Below are positions 24,878 through 37,530 of a stretch of DNA of 64,000 bases, in pieces. Location: NCBI GenBank assembly GCA_028023455.1, contig JAQFVV010012499.1:1182584-1246583 (forward strand). Direction: 5' to 3'. The stretch's first letter is position 1. Every line of letters begins with the position of its first letter. The notes under the pieces were generated by a model. It made no database searches, was not told the origin of the DNA, and saw only the letters and a program-made list of their open reading frames with translations. This DNA comes from Epiperipatus broadwayi. Its lineage: Eukaryota > Onychophora > Udeonychophora > Euonychophora > Peripatidae. Made by a program: the position numbers and the translations under genes.

Positions 24878-27720
24878 TGTACCCTTACTTCTTGATATAT
24901 AAAATAGTTTAAAATACAACTAGCTCAGTTACATTATTATGCCTAATTAAAATTTGCATATCTATCTTTAATATACTTTTATATTATCATATCTTAATTA
25001 AATTTATTATCAATCATCAAAATCAATATAGTTCTAGATTATACTAATTAAACAAGTATTTAATAAAATTATGAGACTGCGAAGTAAAGTTACAAAGTAA
25101 TAAGCAGATTTACACTGAGTCAATATCTCCCAAGATACTATCTCAATGGCATAAGAATACTATCACTACCTTGTCACTTTACCACTACATCTATAGCATT
25201 CTTATGGCTTTTAAATGAAATAAATTATCTTTAATAATACTAAAATAATTCCTAACTTTAACTTAAAATATAATTAAATAATCTCAGGTTCTTCTAATTT
25301 GTTTTAAAATAATAATAATTTATGTAAATAAGTATGATGTGGGATTTTATATCAAACTTAAATACACCTAACTTATTTAATAATAATAATAATAATACTA
25401 ATCTTAGAATGTAATTTAATCTCATCTATTTCTATGATATAATTAATCACTAAATAAATAAATAATTATATGTAGATCTTTTACTTTATATGGTATCTTC
25501 ATTTTAAAAATAGATTAAAATCTTAGACTTAATAATCTGTGGCAATAAACAATATTGTATTCTTATAATGTGTATTATAATCATCTTATGACCATTGTAA
25601 TATTTATGTTCATGTCAATCAATTCTTATAAAATAATGTTAAGCAAATATGGTATTCAATTCTAAATAATAATAACAAATTCATTTTGTGCAAATATTAT
25701 GTTTATTTCAAATCATCTGATGTCAAAATGCTGTGGTGAAAATAATGAAACTCGACACACTTTTAAAACAAATTAACAAATTTATTTACAATAACTTCAA
25801 ATAAAATTTATTTACACTATTTACAGTTTATAACTTAGGACAACAAATAAAATAAAAATAGGAATACAAATATAAGAGGCTTACACTCTTATTAACTTAT
25901 GTACTTAATAAGCAATTACACATTCCTTCAAATGCTATATTAATATGATTATAGTGTGTTTTTCTTAAACTTAGATTTTTAAATAAATAGTTGTACTTTA
26001 ATTATTACAAATAACAATATATCAAGACTATTTATGTAACATGTGTACATAATGTAGCTCTACTAATTAAATAGCTACATTAATTAAGTATTACCATTTG
26101 TAATGTATTATCATGTATTCACTTTATTACTAGCATTGCTTAATATCTGTATAGAAAATCAATATCTCTTTATAATGTAAAACAAATGATTGGCTATAAT
26201 TATATTCCACTTAATGTAATTCCTGTTATATGTTTTATAAAATATGCATTCTATATCTGTATTATTCAAACATTAATATTTAAATCATTTATCAATTTTA
26301 AATTCATAAAACATTACATTAGATAAATTCTATGATTCCTTTCTGTGTAAAATCATTATTTTACCCTATGTGCTCTACTAACCTTTCTAATAAATTTCTA
26401 TCTATAAAACATATTCTAAACTTATTTAAAACATTTTCCGGAAAACAAATATCAACTTCAAATAAAATATTCATTATCCAAATTACTCATACTATATTGT
26501 CTATACTTAGTAAACTTTTCAATCTAAATATAAGCTTCTACTCGTAACGTAACTTAACTTATTCAATAAACAAAATACACAAAAATATAGACTTTTAAAA
26601 TCCTTTTCTAAATTGCAAAAATAGAATAATTACTTAGATAAATAACAAACATCATTTTAACACTAAGCATAAATAAAAATATCAAAATTATTTATGAAAG
26701 AATCATATAATTATTTCTAAGCCTTTACATAATGTTGTATCATGTTTATATTATAAATTAAAAATTATGCATATTCTAATAAAGTTTGTTGTCAATATAA
26801 TGTATGTGTTTTCATAAAATATTTATCCATTCATTCTACAACAACATAATATTCAGTTGATCTAAAGAAAACATATTAAATTCATTAAAAATCATTATAC
26901 AATATTTTTACCATAATAATAATAATGTCCATTCTGCTATCCAGTATTCTTCGGAATTTGCAGCTTCATAAAATAAAAATCATTCACATTTTCACTCATA
27001 AACATTCATTAGAATATTCCGTGTTATACTAATTATAAAAATAAGTTTATGTAATTAATTATTATATTATTTTTAAGTTACTATTTAATAAATGTACCTA
27101 ACCTACTTTTTAAAAGTTTAATAATATTTAAATTTTATGTTAAATAAATAAAATAAAATCATATTACATAGTCCATCGTCGACTTTTGTCCTACCATAAA
27201 AGTTCTAACAAATATCCTCCGTATAAAGTCAATAAAACACTATTTCCTGTTCCGTTGAATCACGTGTTTCTTGAAAGTTTATAATAAAAAATGATAACGT
27301 TCTTTTTTTTAAAAAAATAAAATAAGTTCCCCAAGAAAACAAAATAAAATTAAAAAATAGTTTATAAGTTCTCTGGATCCAGTTCTTCATAGATTATCGT
27401 TTAAAAGTTATTATTTCTAAATTAATTCATAGTTTATAAATTATTTAAATTAAATTTTTTTAATCAATTTGGCATGCTTGGCTTAGTTTGATTTAATTTG
27501 GACATCCATGTAGTACTTGCGCATTTGTAAATACCATATTCCGGTAAGAATTAATTTTTCCATCTATAACGTCCAGCGTTTAGATAACTTTAATAAAATA
27601 ATTTTATTATTTTACGATTTTTTAAAATACTTATACTTATAATATATTTGCCTTTTCAAATTATCAATCTCTAGTCTTTTAAGCATAAAGACTTAACAAG
27701 GCAAGTATTTATTTAAAATT
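24878..27720 (-). mobile_element. Inverted, truncated giant LTR of the gag-only element
   Basis: Reverse complement of the LTR seen at 37.5-39.4 and 43.6-47.9 kb. It starts TGTACCCTTACTTC, the complement of the LTR 3' end, and shares the GCACCACAGCATTTGACAAC region (25.7 kb), the oppositely oriented ACACGTGATTC...CCGG segment (27.25 kb) and the CTTGCCTTGTTAAGTC region (27.7 kb). It is clearly more diverged than the two plus-strand LTRs. It stops about 2.85 kb in, next to the foldback at 27767, so about 1.5 kb of the LTR's 5' end is missing. No internal coding part adjoins its 3' end (24878), which faces a TA run. Confidence 0.85.
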
Positions 27721-27766
27721 AACTTCTTCTTCTTCTTTTTTCTTTTCAAATGTATTATCAAGTTAT

Positions 27767-28620
27767 TATAAAGTCAAAAAACTACGGAGAGACTTTCTTT
27801 TCAAAATTTTTATTGATATACAATATATAACTTCACAAATAAATATAAATAGCCGACGTTTCGTCCATTTTTTAAAATAATGATATGGACTTTATCAAGG
27901 TTCTATAAAACAGAGAAAAAAAAAATATATACAATAAATAAGAAAACAAGACAATAAAATAAAATAAAATAAAACAAATAAAAACAAATAAAAATAATAA
28001 TAATAACAAAATAAAATACCTATAAACCAAAAATGGAAAAATTGTATATCACAACATTTCCTTATATAGTGAGAAATTTTTTATACCAAAAGGAAAAAAT
28101 ATCTATACAAAAACAGTCAATTTTTTTTGCACAAATATATAAGCTATTTTAACATTTTATTTAAAACAGGATTTAAATGTTCTATATAAATTTAACAAAG
28201 AGAGTATTTATATAGAACATTTAAATCCTGTTTTAAATAAAATGTTAAAATAGCTTATATATTTGTGCAAAAAAAAATTGACTGTTTTTGTATAGATATT
28301 TTTTCCTTTTGGTATAAAAAATTTCTCACTATATAAGGAAATGTTGTGATATACAATTTTCCATTTTTTGGTTTATAGTTATTTTATTTTGTTATTATTA
28401 TTATTTTATTTTTATTTATTTTATTTTATTTTATTGTCTTGTTTTCTTATTTATTGTATATATTTTTTCTCTGTTTTATAGAACCTTGATAAAGTCCATA
28501 TCATTATTTTTAAAAAAATGGACGAAACGTCGGATATTTATATTTATTTGTGAAGTTATATATTGTATATCAATAAAAAATTTTGAAAAGAAAGTCTCTC
28601 CGTAGTTTTTTGACTTTATA
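27767..28620. repeat. 854-bp foldback palindrome with ~420-bp arms
   Basis: The left arm starts TATAAAGTCAAAAAACTACG; the right arm ends with its complement at 28620. Pairing continues almost perfectly to about 28189 and 28208 around a loop of about 18 bp. Arms differ by small indels in the A/T runs. Each arm carries a GGACGAAACGTCGG word about 35 nt after TTGATAAAGTCCAT, a hammerhead-like layout. There is no ORF. The right end abuts the satellite array directly. It may be an inverted pair of one ~420-bp mobile unit, as at 48 kb, or a Penelope-type terminal repeat pair. Confidence 0.92.
28484..28532 (+). other. Degenerate hammerhead-like motif in the foldback arm
   Basis: TTGATAA (28486-28492) replaces the required CUGANGA, then AGTCCAT...ATGGAC can pair as stem II, followed by GAAAC (524-528 of this kb) and GTC. 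Two invariant core positions differ (C3 to U, G8 to A), so cleavage is not expected. The mirror arm carries the same changes, so they are family-wide or older than the inversion. Confidence 0.4.
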
Positions 28621-31600
28621 AAAATATATTACTGTATACCAGCATGTTCATAGCGCGTTTTAAGCTTGGAAATGAAGCCTGGTTACAAATTTTTAAAAAT
28701 TGATGAATTTGAATACTTTAACATTGCAGTTCAGTATAATTTAGCTAATTTTACCTAAATATGACAAAACCAGTAAAAAAATTCATTCAAAATATAGTAC
28801 TGTACACCAGCATGGTCTTAGCGGGTTTTAAGCTTGGAAATACAGCCAAATTACACATTCCTAAAAATTGATGAATTTGAATACTTTAACATTGCAGTTC
28901 AGTATAATTTAGCTAATTTTACCGAAATATGACAAAATCAGTGAAAAAATTTATTAAAAATATATTACGGTTTACCACCATGTTCATAGCGCGTTTTAAG
29001 CTTGGAAATACAGCCTGGTTACAAATTTTTAAAAATTGATGAATTTGAATACTTTAACATTGCAGTTCAGTATAATTTAGCTAATTTTACCTAAATATGA
29101 CAAAACCAGTAAAAAAATTCATTCAAAATATAGTACTGTACACCAGCATGGTCTTAGCGGGTTTTAAGCTTGGAAATACAGCCAAATTACACATTCCTAA
29201 AAATTGATGAATTTGAATACTTTAACATTGCAGTTCAGTATAATTTAGCTAATTTTACCGAAATATGACAAAATCAGTGAAAAAATTTATTAAAAATATA
29301 TTACGGTTTACCACCATGTTCATAGCGCGTTTTAAGCTTGGAAATACAGCCTGGTTACAAATTTTTAAAAATTGATGAATTTGAATACTTTAACATTGTA
29401 GTTCAGTATAATTTAGCTAATTCTACCTAAATATGACAAAACCAGTAAAAAAATTCATTTAAAATATAGTATTGTACACCAGCATATTCAAAGCTTGTTT
29501 TAAGCTTGGAAATACAGCCAGGTGACAAATTAATAAAAATTGATGAATTTGAATACTTTAACATTGCAGTTCAGGATAATTTAGATAATTCTACCGAAAT
29601 ATGACAAAATCAGTGAAAAAATTTATTAAAAATATATTACTGTATACCAGCATGTTCATAGCGCGTTTTAAGCTTGGAAATGAAGCCTGGTTACAAATTT
29701 TTAAAAATTGATGAATTTGAATACTTTAACATTGCAGTTCAGTATAATTTAGCTAATTTTACCTAAATATGACAAAACCAGTAAAAAAATTCATTCAAAA
29801 TATAGTACTGTACACCAGCATAGTCTTAGCGGGTTTTAAGCTTGGAAATACAGCCAAATTACACATTCCTAAAAATTGATGAATTTGAATACTTTAACAT
29901 TGCAGTTCAGTATAATTTAGCTAATTTTACCGAAATATGACAAAATCAGTGAAAAAATTTATTAAAAATATATTACTGTTTACCACCATGTTCATAGCGC
30001 GTTTTAAGCTTGGAAATACAGCCTGGTTACAAATTTTTAAAAATTGATGAATTTGAATACTTTAACATTGTAGTTCAGTATAATTTAGCTAATTCTACCT
30101 AAATATGACAAAACCAGTAAAAAAATTCATTCAAAATATAGTACTGTACACCAGCATGGTCTTAGCGGGTTTTAAGCTTGGAAATACAGCCAAATTACAC
30201 ATTCTTAAAAATTGATGAATTTGAATCCTTTAACATTGCAGTTCAGTATAATTTAGCTAATTTTACCGAAATATGACAAAATCAGTGAAAAAATTTATTA
30301 AAAATATATTACTGTTTACCACCATGTTCATAGCGCGTTTTAAGCTTGGAAATGAAGCCTGGTTACAAATTTTTAAAAATTGATGAATTTGAATACTTTA
30401 ACATTGTAGTTCAGTATAATTTAGCTAATTCTACCTAAATATGACAAAACCAGTAAAAAAATTCATTCAAAATATAGTACTGTACACCAGCATGGTCTTA
30501 GCGGGTTTTAAGCTTGGAAATACAGCCAAATTACACATTCCTAAAAATTGATGAATTTGAATACTTTAACATTGCAGTTCAGTATAATTTAGCTAATTTT
30601 ACCGAAATATGACAAAATCAGTGAAAAAATTTATTAAAAATATATTACTGTTTACCACCATGTTCATAGCGCGTTTTAAGCTTGGAAATACAGCCTGGTT
30701 ACAAATTTTTAAAAATTGATGAATTTGAATACTTTAACATTGTAGTTCAGTATAATTTAGCTAATTCTACCTAAATATGACAAAACCAGTAAAAAAATTC
30801 ATTTAAAATATAGTATTGTACACCAGCATATTCAAAGCTTGTTTTAAGCTTGGAAATACAGCCAGGTGACAAATTAATAAAAATTGATGAATTTGAATAC
30901 TTTAACATTGCAGTTCAGGATAATTTAGATAATTCTACCGAAATATGACAAAATCAGTGAAAAAATTTATTAAAAATATATTACTGTATACCAGCATGTT
31001 CATAGCGCGTTTTAAGCTTGGAAATGAAGCCTGGTTACAAATTTTTAAAAATTGATGAATTTGAATACTTTAACATTGCAGTTCAGTATAATTTAGCTAA
31101 TTTTACCTAAATATGACAAAACCAGTAAAAAAATTCATTCAAAATATAGTACTGTACACCAGCATAGTCTTAGCGGGTTTTAAGCTTGGAAATACAGCCA
31201 AATTACACATTCCTAAAAATTGATGAATTTGAATACTTTAACATTGCAGTTCAGTATAATTTAGCTAATTTTACCGAAATATGACAAAATCAGTGAAAAA
31301 ATTTATTAAAAATATATTACGGTTTACCACCATGTTCATAGCGCGTTTTAAGCTTGGAAATACAGCCTGGTTACAAATTTTTAAAAATTGATGAATTTGA
31401 ATACTTTAACATTGTAGTTCAGTATAATTTAGCTAATTCTACCTAAATATGACAAAACCAGTAAAAAAATTCATTCAAAATATAGTACTGTACACCAGCA
31501 TGGTCTTAGCGGGTTTTAAGCTTGGAAATACAGCCAAATTACACATTCCTAAAAATTGATGAATTTGAATACTTTAACATTGCAGTTCAGTATAATTTAG

Positions 31601-34600
31601 CTAATTCTACCTAAATATGACAAAACCAGTAAAAAAATTCATTTAAAATATAGTATTGTACACCAGCATATTCAAAGCTTGTTTTAAGCTTGGAAATACA
31701 GCCAGGTGACAAATTAATAAAAATTGATGAATTTGAATACTTTAACATTGCAGTTCAGTATAATTTAGCTAATTCTACCGAAATATGACAAAATCAGTGA
31801 AAAAATTTATTAAAAATATATTACTGTATACCAGCATGTTCATAGCGCGTTTTAAGCTTGGAAATGAAGCCTGGTTACAAATTTTTAAAAATTGATGAAT
31901 TTGAATACTTTAACATTGCAGTTCAGTATAATTTAGCTAATTTTACCTAAATATGACAAAACCAGTAAAAAAATTCATTCAAAATATAGTACTGTACACC
32001 AGCATGGTCTTAGCGGGTTTTAAGCTTGGAAATACAGCCAAATTACACATTCCTAAAAATTGATGAATTTGAATACTTTAACATTGCAGTTCAGTATAAT
32101 TTAGCTAATTTTACCGAAATATGACAAAATCAGTGAAAAAATTTATTAAAAATATATTACTGTTTACCACCATGTTCATAGCGCGTTTTAAGCTTGGAAA
32201 TACAGCCTGGTTACAAATTTTTAAAAATTGATGAATTTGAATACTTTAACATTGTAGTTCAGTATAATTTAGCTAATTCTACCTAAATATGACAAAACCA
32301 GTAAAAAAATTCATTCAAAATATAGTACTGTACACCAGCATGGTCTTAGCGGGTTTTAAGCTTGGAAATACAGCCAAATTACACATTCCTAAAAATTGAT
32401 GAATTTGAATACTTTAACATTGCAGTTCAGTATAATTTAGCTAATTTTACCGAAATATGACAAAATCAGTGAAAAAATTTATTAAAAATATATTACTGTT
32501 TACCACCATGTTCATAGCGCGTTTTAAGCTTGGAAATACAGCCTGGTTACAAATTTTTAAAAATTGATGAATTTGAATACTTTAACATTGCAGTTCAGTA
32601 TAATTTAGCTAATTCTACCTAAATATGACAAAACCAGTAAAAAAATTCATTCAAAATATAGTACTGTACACCAGCATGGTCTTAGCGGGTTTTAAGCTTG
32701 GAAATACAGCCAAATTACACATTCCTAAAAATTGATGAATTTGAATACTTTAACATTGCAGTTCAGTATAATTTAGCTAATTCTATCGAAATATGACAAA
32801 ATCAGTGAAAAAATTCATTAAAAATATATTATTGTATACCAGCATGTTCATAGCGCGTTTTAAGCTTGGAAATACAGCCAGGTGACAAATTCATAAAAAT
32901 TGATGAATTTGAATACTTTAACATTGCAGTTCAGTATAATTTAGCTAATTCTACCGAAATATGACAAAATCAGTGAAAAAATTCATTAAAAATATATTAC
33001 TGTATACCAGCATGTTCATAGCGCGTTTTAAGCTTGGAAATACAGCCAAATTACACATTCCTAAAAATTGATGAATTTGAATACTTTAACATTGCAGTTC
33101 AGTATAATTTAGCTAATTTTACCGAAATATGACAAAATCAGTGAAAAAATTTATTAAAAATATATTACTGTTTACCACCATGTTCATAGCGCGTTTTAAG
33201 CTTGGAAATACAGCCTGGTTACAAATTTTTAAAAATTGATGAATTTGAATACTTTAACATTGTAGTTCAGTATAATTTAGCTAATTCTACCTAAATATGA
33301 CAAAACCAGTAAAAAAATTCATTTAAAATATAGTATTGTACACCAGCATATTCAAAGCTTGTTTTAAGCTTGGAAATACAGCCAGGTGACAAATTAATAA
33401 AAATTGATGAATTTGAATACTTTAACATTGCAGTTCAGTATAATTTAGCTAATTCTACCGAAATATGACAAAATCAGTGAAAAAATTTATTAAAAATATA
33501 TTACTGTATACCAGCATGTTCATAGCGCGTTTTAAGCTTGGAAATGAAGCCTGGTTACAAATTTTTAAAAATTGATGAATTTGAATACTTTAACATTGCA
33601 GTTCAGTATAATTTAGCTAATTTTACCTAAATATGACAAAACCAGTAAAAAAATTCATTCAAAATATAGTACTGTACACCAGCATGGTCTTAGCGGGTTT
33701 TAAGCTTGGAAATACAGCCAAATTACACATTCCTAAAAATTGATGAATTTGAATACTTTAACATTGCAGTTCAGTATAATTTAGCTAATTTTACCGAAAT
33801 ATGACAAAATCAGTGAAAAAATTTATTAAAAATATATTACTGTTTACCACCATGTTCATAGCGCGTTTTAAGCTTGGAAATACAGCCTGGTTACAAATTT
33901 TTAAAAATTGATGAATTTGAATACTTTAACATTGTAGTTCAGTATAATTTAGCTAATTCTACCTAAATATGACAAAACCAGTAAAAAAATTCATTTAAAA
34001 TATAGTATTGTACACCAGCATATTCAAAGCTTGTTTTAAGCTTGGAAATACAGCCAGGTGACAAATTAATAAAAATTGATGAATTTGAATACTTTAACAT
34101 TGCAGTTCAGGATAATTTAGATAATTCTACCGAAATATGACAAAATCAGTGAAAAAATTTATTAAAAATATATTACTGTATACCAGCATGTTCATAGCGC
34201 GTTTTAAGCTTGGAAATGAAGCCTGGTTACAAATTTTTAAAAATTGATGAATTTGAATACTTTAACATTGCAGTTCAGTATAATTTAGCTAATTTTACCT
34301 AAATATGACAAAACCAGTAAAAAAATTCATTCAAAATATAGTACTGTACACCAGCATAGTCTTAGCGGGTTTTAAGCTTGGAAATACAGCCAAATTACAC
34401 ATTCCTAAAAATTGATGAATTTGAATACTTTAACATTGCAGTTCAGTATAATTTAGCTAATTCTACCGAAATATGACAAAATCAGTGAAAAAATTTATTA
34501 AAAATATATTACGGTTTACCACCATGTTCATAGCGCGTTTTAAGCTTGGAAATACAGCCTGGTTACAAATTTTTAAAAATTGATGAATTTGAATACTTTA

Positions 34601-37030
34601 ACATTGTAGTTCAGTATAATTTAGCTAATTCTACCTAAATATGACAAAACCAGTAAAAAAATTCATTCAAAATATAGTATTGTACACCAGCATATTCAAA
34701 GCTTGTTTTAAGCTTGGAAATACAGCCAGGTGACAAATTAATAAAAATTGATGAATTTGAATACTTTAACATTGCAGTTCAGTATAATTTAGCTAATTCT
34801 ACCGAAATATGACAAAATCAGTGAAAAAATTTATTAAAAATATATTACTGTATACCAGCATGTTCATAGCGCGTTTTAAGCTTGGAAATGAAGCCTGGTT
34901 ACAAATTTTTAAAAATTGATGAATTTGAATACTTTAACATTGCAGTTCAGTATAATTTAGCTAATTTTACCTAAATATGACAAAACCAGTAAAAAAATTC
35001 ATTCAAAATATAGTACTGTACACCAGCATGGTCTTAGCGGGTTTTAAGCTTGGAAATACAGCCAAATTACACATTCCTAAAAATTGATGAATTTGAATAC
35101 TTTAACATTGCAGTTCAGTATAATTTAGCTAATTTTACCGAAATATGACAAAATCAGTGAAAAAATTTATTAAAAATATATTACGGTTTACCACCATGTT
35201 CATAGCGCGTTTTAAGCTTGGAAATACAGCCTGGTTACAAATTTTTAAAAATTGATGAATTTGAATACTTTAACATTGCAGTTCAGTATAATTTAGCTAA
35301 TTCTACCTAAATATGACAAAACCAGTAAAAAAATTCATTTAAAATATAGTATTGTACACCAGCATATTCAAAGCTTGTTTTAAGCTTGGAAATACAGCCA
35401 GGTGACAAATTAATAAAAATTGATGAATTTGAATACTTTAACATTGCAGTTCAGGATAATTTAGATAATTCTACCGAAATATGACAAAATCAGTGAAAAA
35501 ATTTATTAAAAATATATTACTGTATACCAGCATGTTCATAGCGCGTTTTAAGCTTGGAAATGAAGCCTGGTTACAAATTTTTAAAAATTGATGAATTTGA
35601 ATACTTTAACATTGCAGTTCAGTATAATTTAGCTAATTTTACCTAAATATGACAAAACCAGTAAAAAAATTCATTCAAAATATAGTACTGTACACCAGCA
35701 TAGTCTTAGCGGGTTTTAAGCTTGGAAATACAGCCAAATTACACATTCCTAAAAATTGATGAATTTGAATACTTTAACATTGCAGTTCAGTATAATTTAG
35801 CTAATTCTACCGAAATATGACAAAATCAGTGAAAAAATTCATTAAAAATATATTACTGTTTACCACCATGTTCATAGCGCGTTTTAAGCTTGGAAATACA
35901 GCCTGGTTACAAATTTTTAAAAATTGATGAATTTGAATACTTTAACATTGTAGTTCAGTATAATTTAGCTAATTCTACCTAAATATGACAAAACCAGTAA
36001 AAAAATTCATTCAAAATATAGTACTGTACACCAGCATGGTCTTAGCGGGTTTTAAGCTTGGAAATACAGCCAAATTACACATTCCTAAAAATTGATGAAT
36101 TTGAATACTTTAACATTGCAGTTCAGTATAATTTAGCTAATTTTACCGAAATATGACAAAATCAGTGAAAAAATTTATTAAAAATATATTACGGTTTACC
36201 ACCATGTTCATAGCGCGTTTTAAGCTTGGAAATAAAGCCTGGTTACAAATTTTTAAAAATTGATGAATTTGAATACTTTAACATTGTAGTTCAGTATAAT
36301 TTAGCTAATTCTACCTAAATATGACAAAACCAGTAAAAAAATTCATTCAAAATATAGTACTGTACACCAGCATGGTCTTAGCGGGTTTTAAGCTTGGAAA
36401 TACAGCCAAATTACACATTCCTAAAAATTGATGAATTTGAATACTTTAACATTGCAGTTCAGTATAATTTAGCTAATTCTACCTAAATATGACAAAACCA
36501 GTAAAAAAATTCATTTAAAATATAGTATTGTACACCAGCATATTCAAAGCTTGTTTTAAGCTTGGAAATACAGCCAGGTGACAAATTAATAAAAATTGAT
36601 GAATTTGAATACTTTAACATTGCAGTTCAGTATAATTTAGCTAATTCTACCGAAATATGACAAAATCAGTGAAAAAATTTATTAAAAATATATTACTGTA
36701 TACCAGCATGTTCATAGCGCGTTTTAAGCTTGGAAATGAAGCCTGGTTACAAATTTTTAAAAATTGATGAATTTGAATACTTTAACATTGCAGTTCAGTA
36801 TAATTTAGCTAATTTTACCGAAATATGACAAAATCAGTGAAAAAATTCATTAAAAATATATTACTGTATACCAGCATGTTCATAGCGCGTTTTAAGCTTG
36901 GAAATACAGCCTGGTTACAAATTTTTAAAAATTGATGAATTTGAATACTTTAACATTGCAGTTCAGTATAATTTAGCTAATTTTACCTAAATATGACAAA
37001 ACCAGTAAAAAAATTCATTCAAAATATAGT
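28621..37030. repeat. 168-bp satellite array with higher-order structure
   Basis: Fifty consecutive monomers start at 28629 and every 168 bp to 37029, where the assembly gap begins. All share TTGATGAATTTGAATAC..., ACATTG(C/T)AGTTCAG and GTTTTAAGCTTGGAAAT, which holds a HindIII site. Four main types are distinguishable. A has GTATACCAGCATGTTCATAG and GAAGCCTGG. B has GGTCTTAGCGGG and GCCAAATTACAC. C has TTTACCACCATG and ACAGCCTGG. D has AGCATATTCAAAGCTTG and GCCAGGTGAC. The order is mostly A-B-C-D or A-B-(C-B)n-C-D. Monomer length and higher-order structure fit a (peri)centromeric or heterochromatic satellite, but function is not shown. No coding. Confidence 0.98.
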
Positions 37031-37530
37031 NNNNNNNNNNNNNNNNNNNNNNNNNNNNNNNNNNNNNNNNNNNNNNNNNNNNNNNNNNNNNNNNNNNNNN
37101 NNNNNNNNNNNNNNNNNNNNNNNNNNNNNNNNNNNNNNNNNNNNNNNNNNNNNNNNNNNNNNNNNNNNNNNNNNNNNNNNNNNNNNNNNNNNNNNNNNNN
37201 NNNNNNNNNNNNNNNNNNNNNNNNNNNNNNNNNNNNNNNNNNNNNNNNNNNNNNNNNNNNNNNNNNNNNNNNNNNNNNNNNNNNNNNNNNNNNNNNNNNN
37301 NNNNNNNNNNNNNNNNNNNNNNNNNNNNNNNNNNNNNNNNNNNNNNNNNNNNNNNNNNNNNNNNNNNNNNNNNNNNNNNNNNNNNNNNNNNNNNNNNNNN
37401 NNNNNNNNNNNNNNNNNNNNNNNNNNNNNNNNNNNNNNNNNNNNNNNNNNNNNNNNNNNNNNNNNNNNNNNNNNNNNNNNNNNNNNNNNNNNNNNNNNNN
37501 NNNNNNNNNNNNNNNNNNNNNNNNNNNNNN
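37031..37530. other. Assembly gap (500 N)
   Basis: Exactly 500 undetermined bases, a conventional placeholder. The true gap must hold the end of the satellite array and, if the downstream element is complete, about 2.4 kb of its 5' LTR. Confidence 0.99.

Noticed and set aside
26332-26547. 71-codon plus-strand ORF
   Set aside because: Lies antisense inside the inverted LTR, with no matching ORF kept in the other LTR copies.
28629-37029. CENP-B box in the satellite
   Set aside because: Searched monomer types by eye for TTCG....A..CGGG; only partial resemblance around AGCGGGTTTTAAG.
28621-37030. CRISPR-like array
   Set aside because: The 168-bp units are contiguous satellite monomers without spacers, in a eukaryotic genome.
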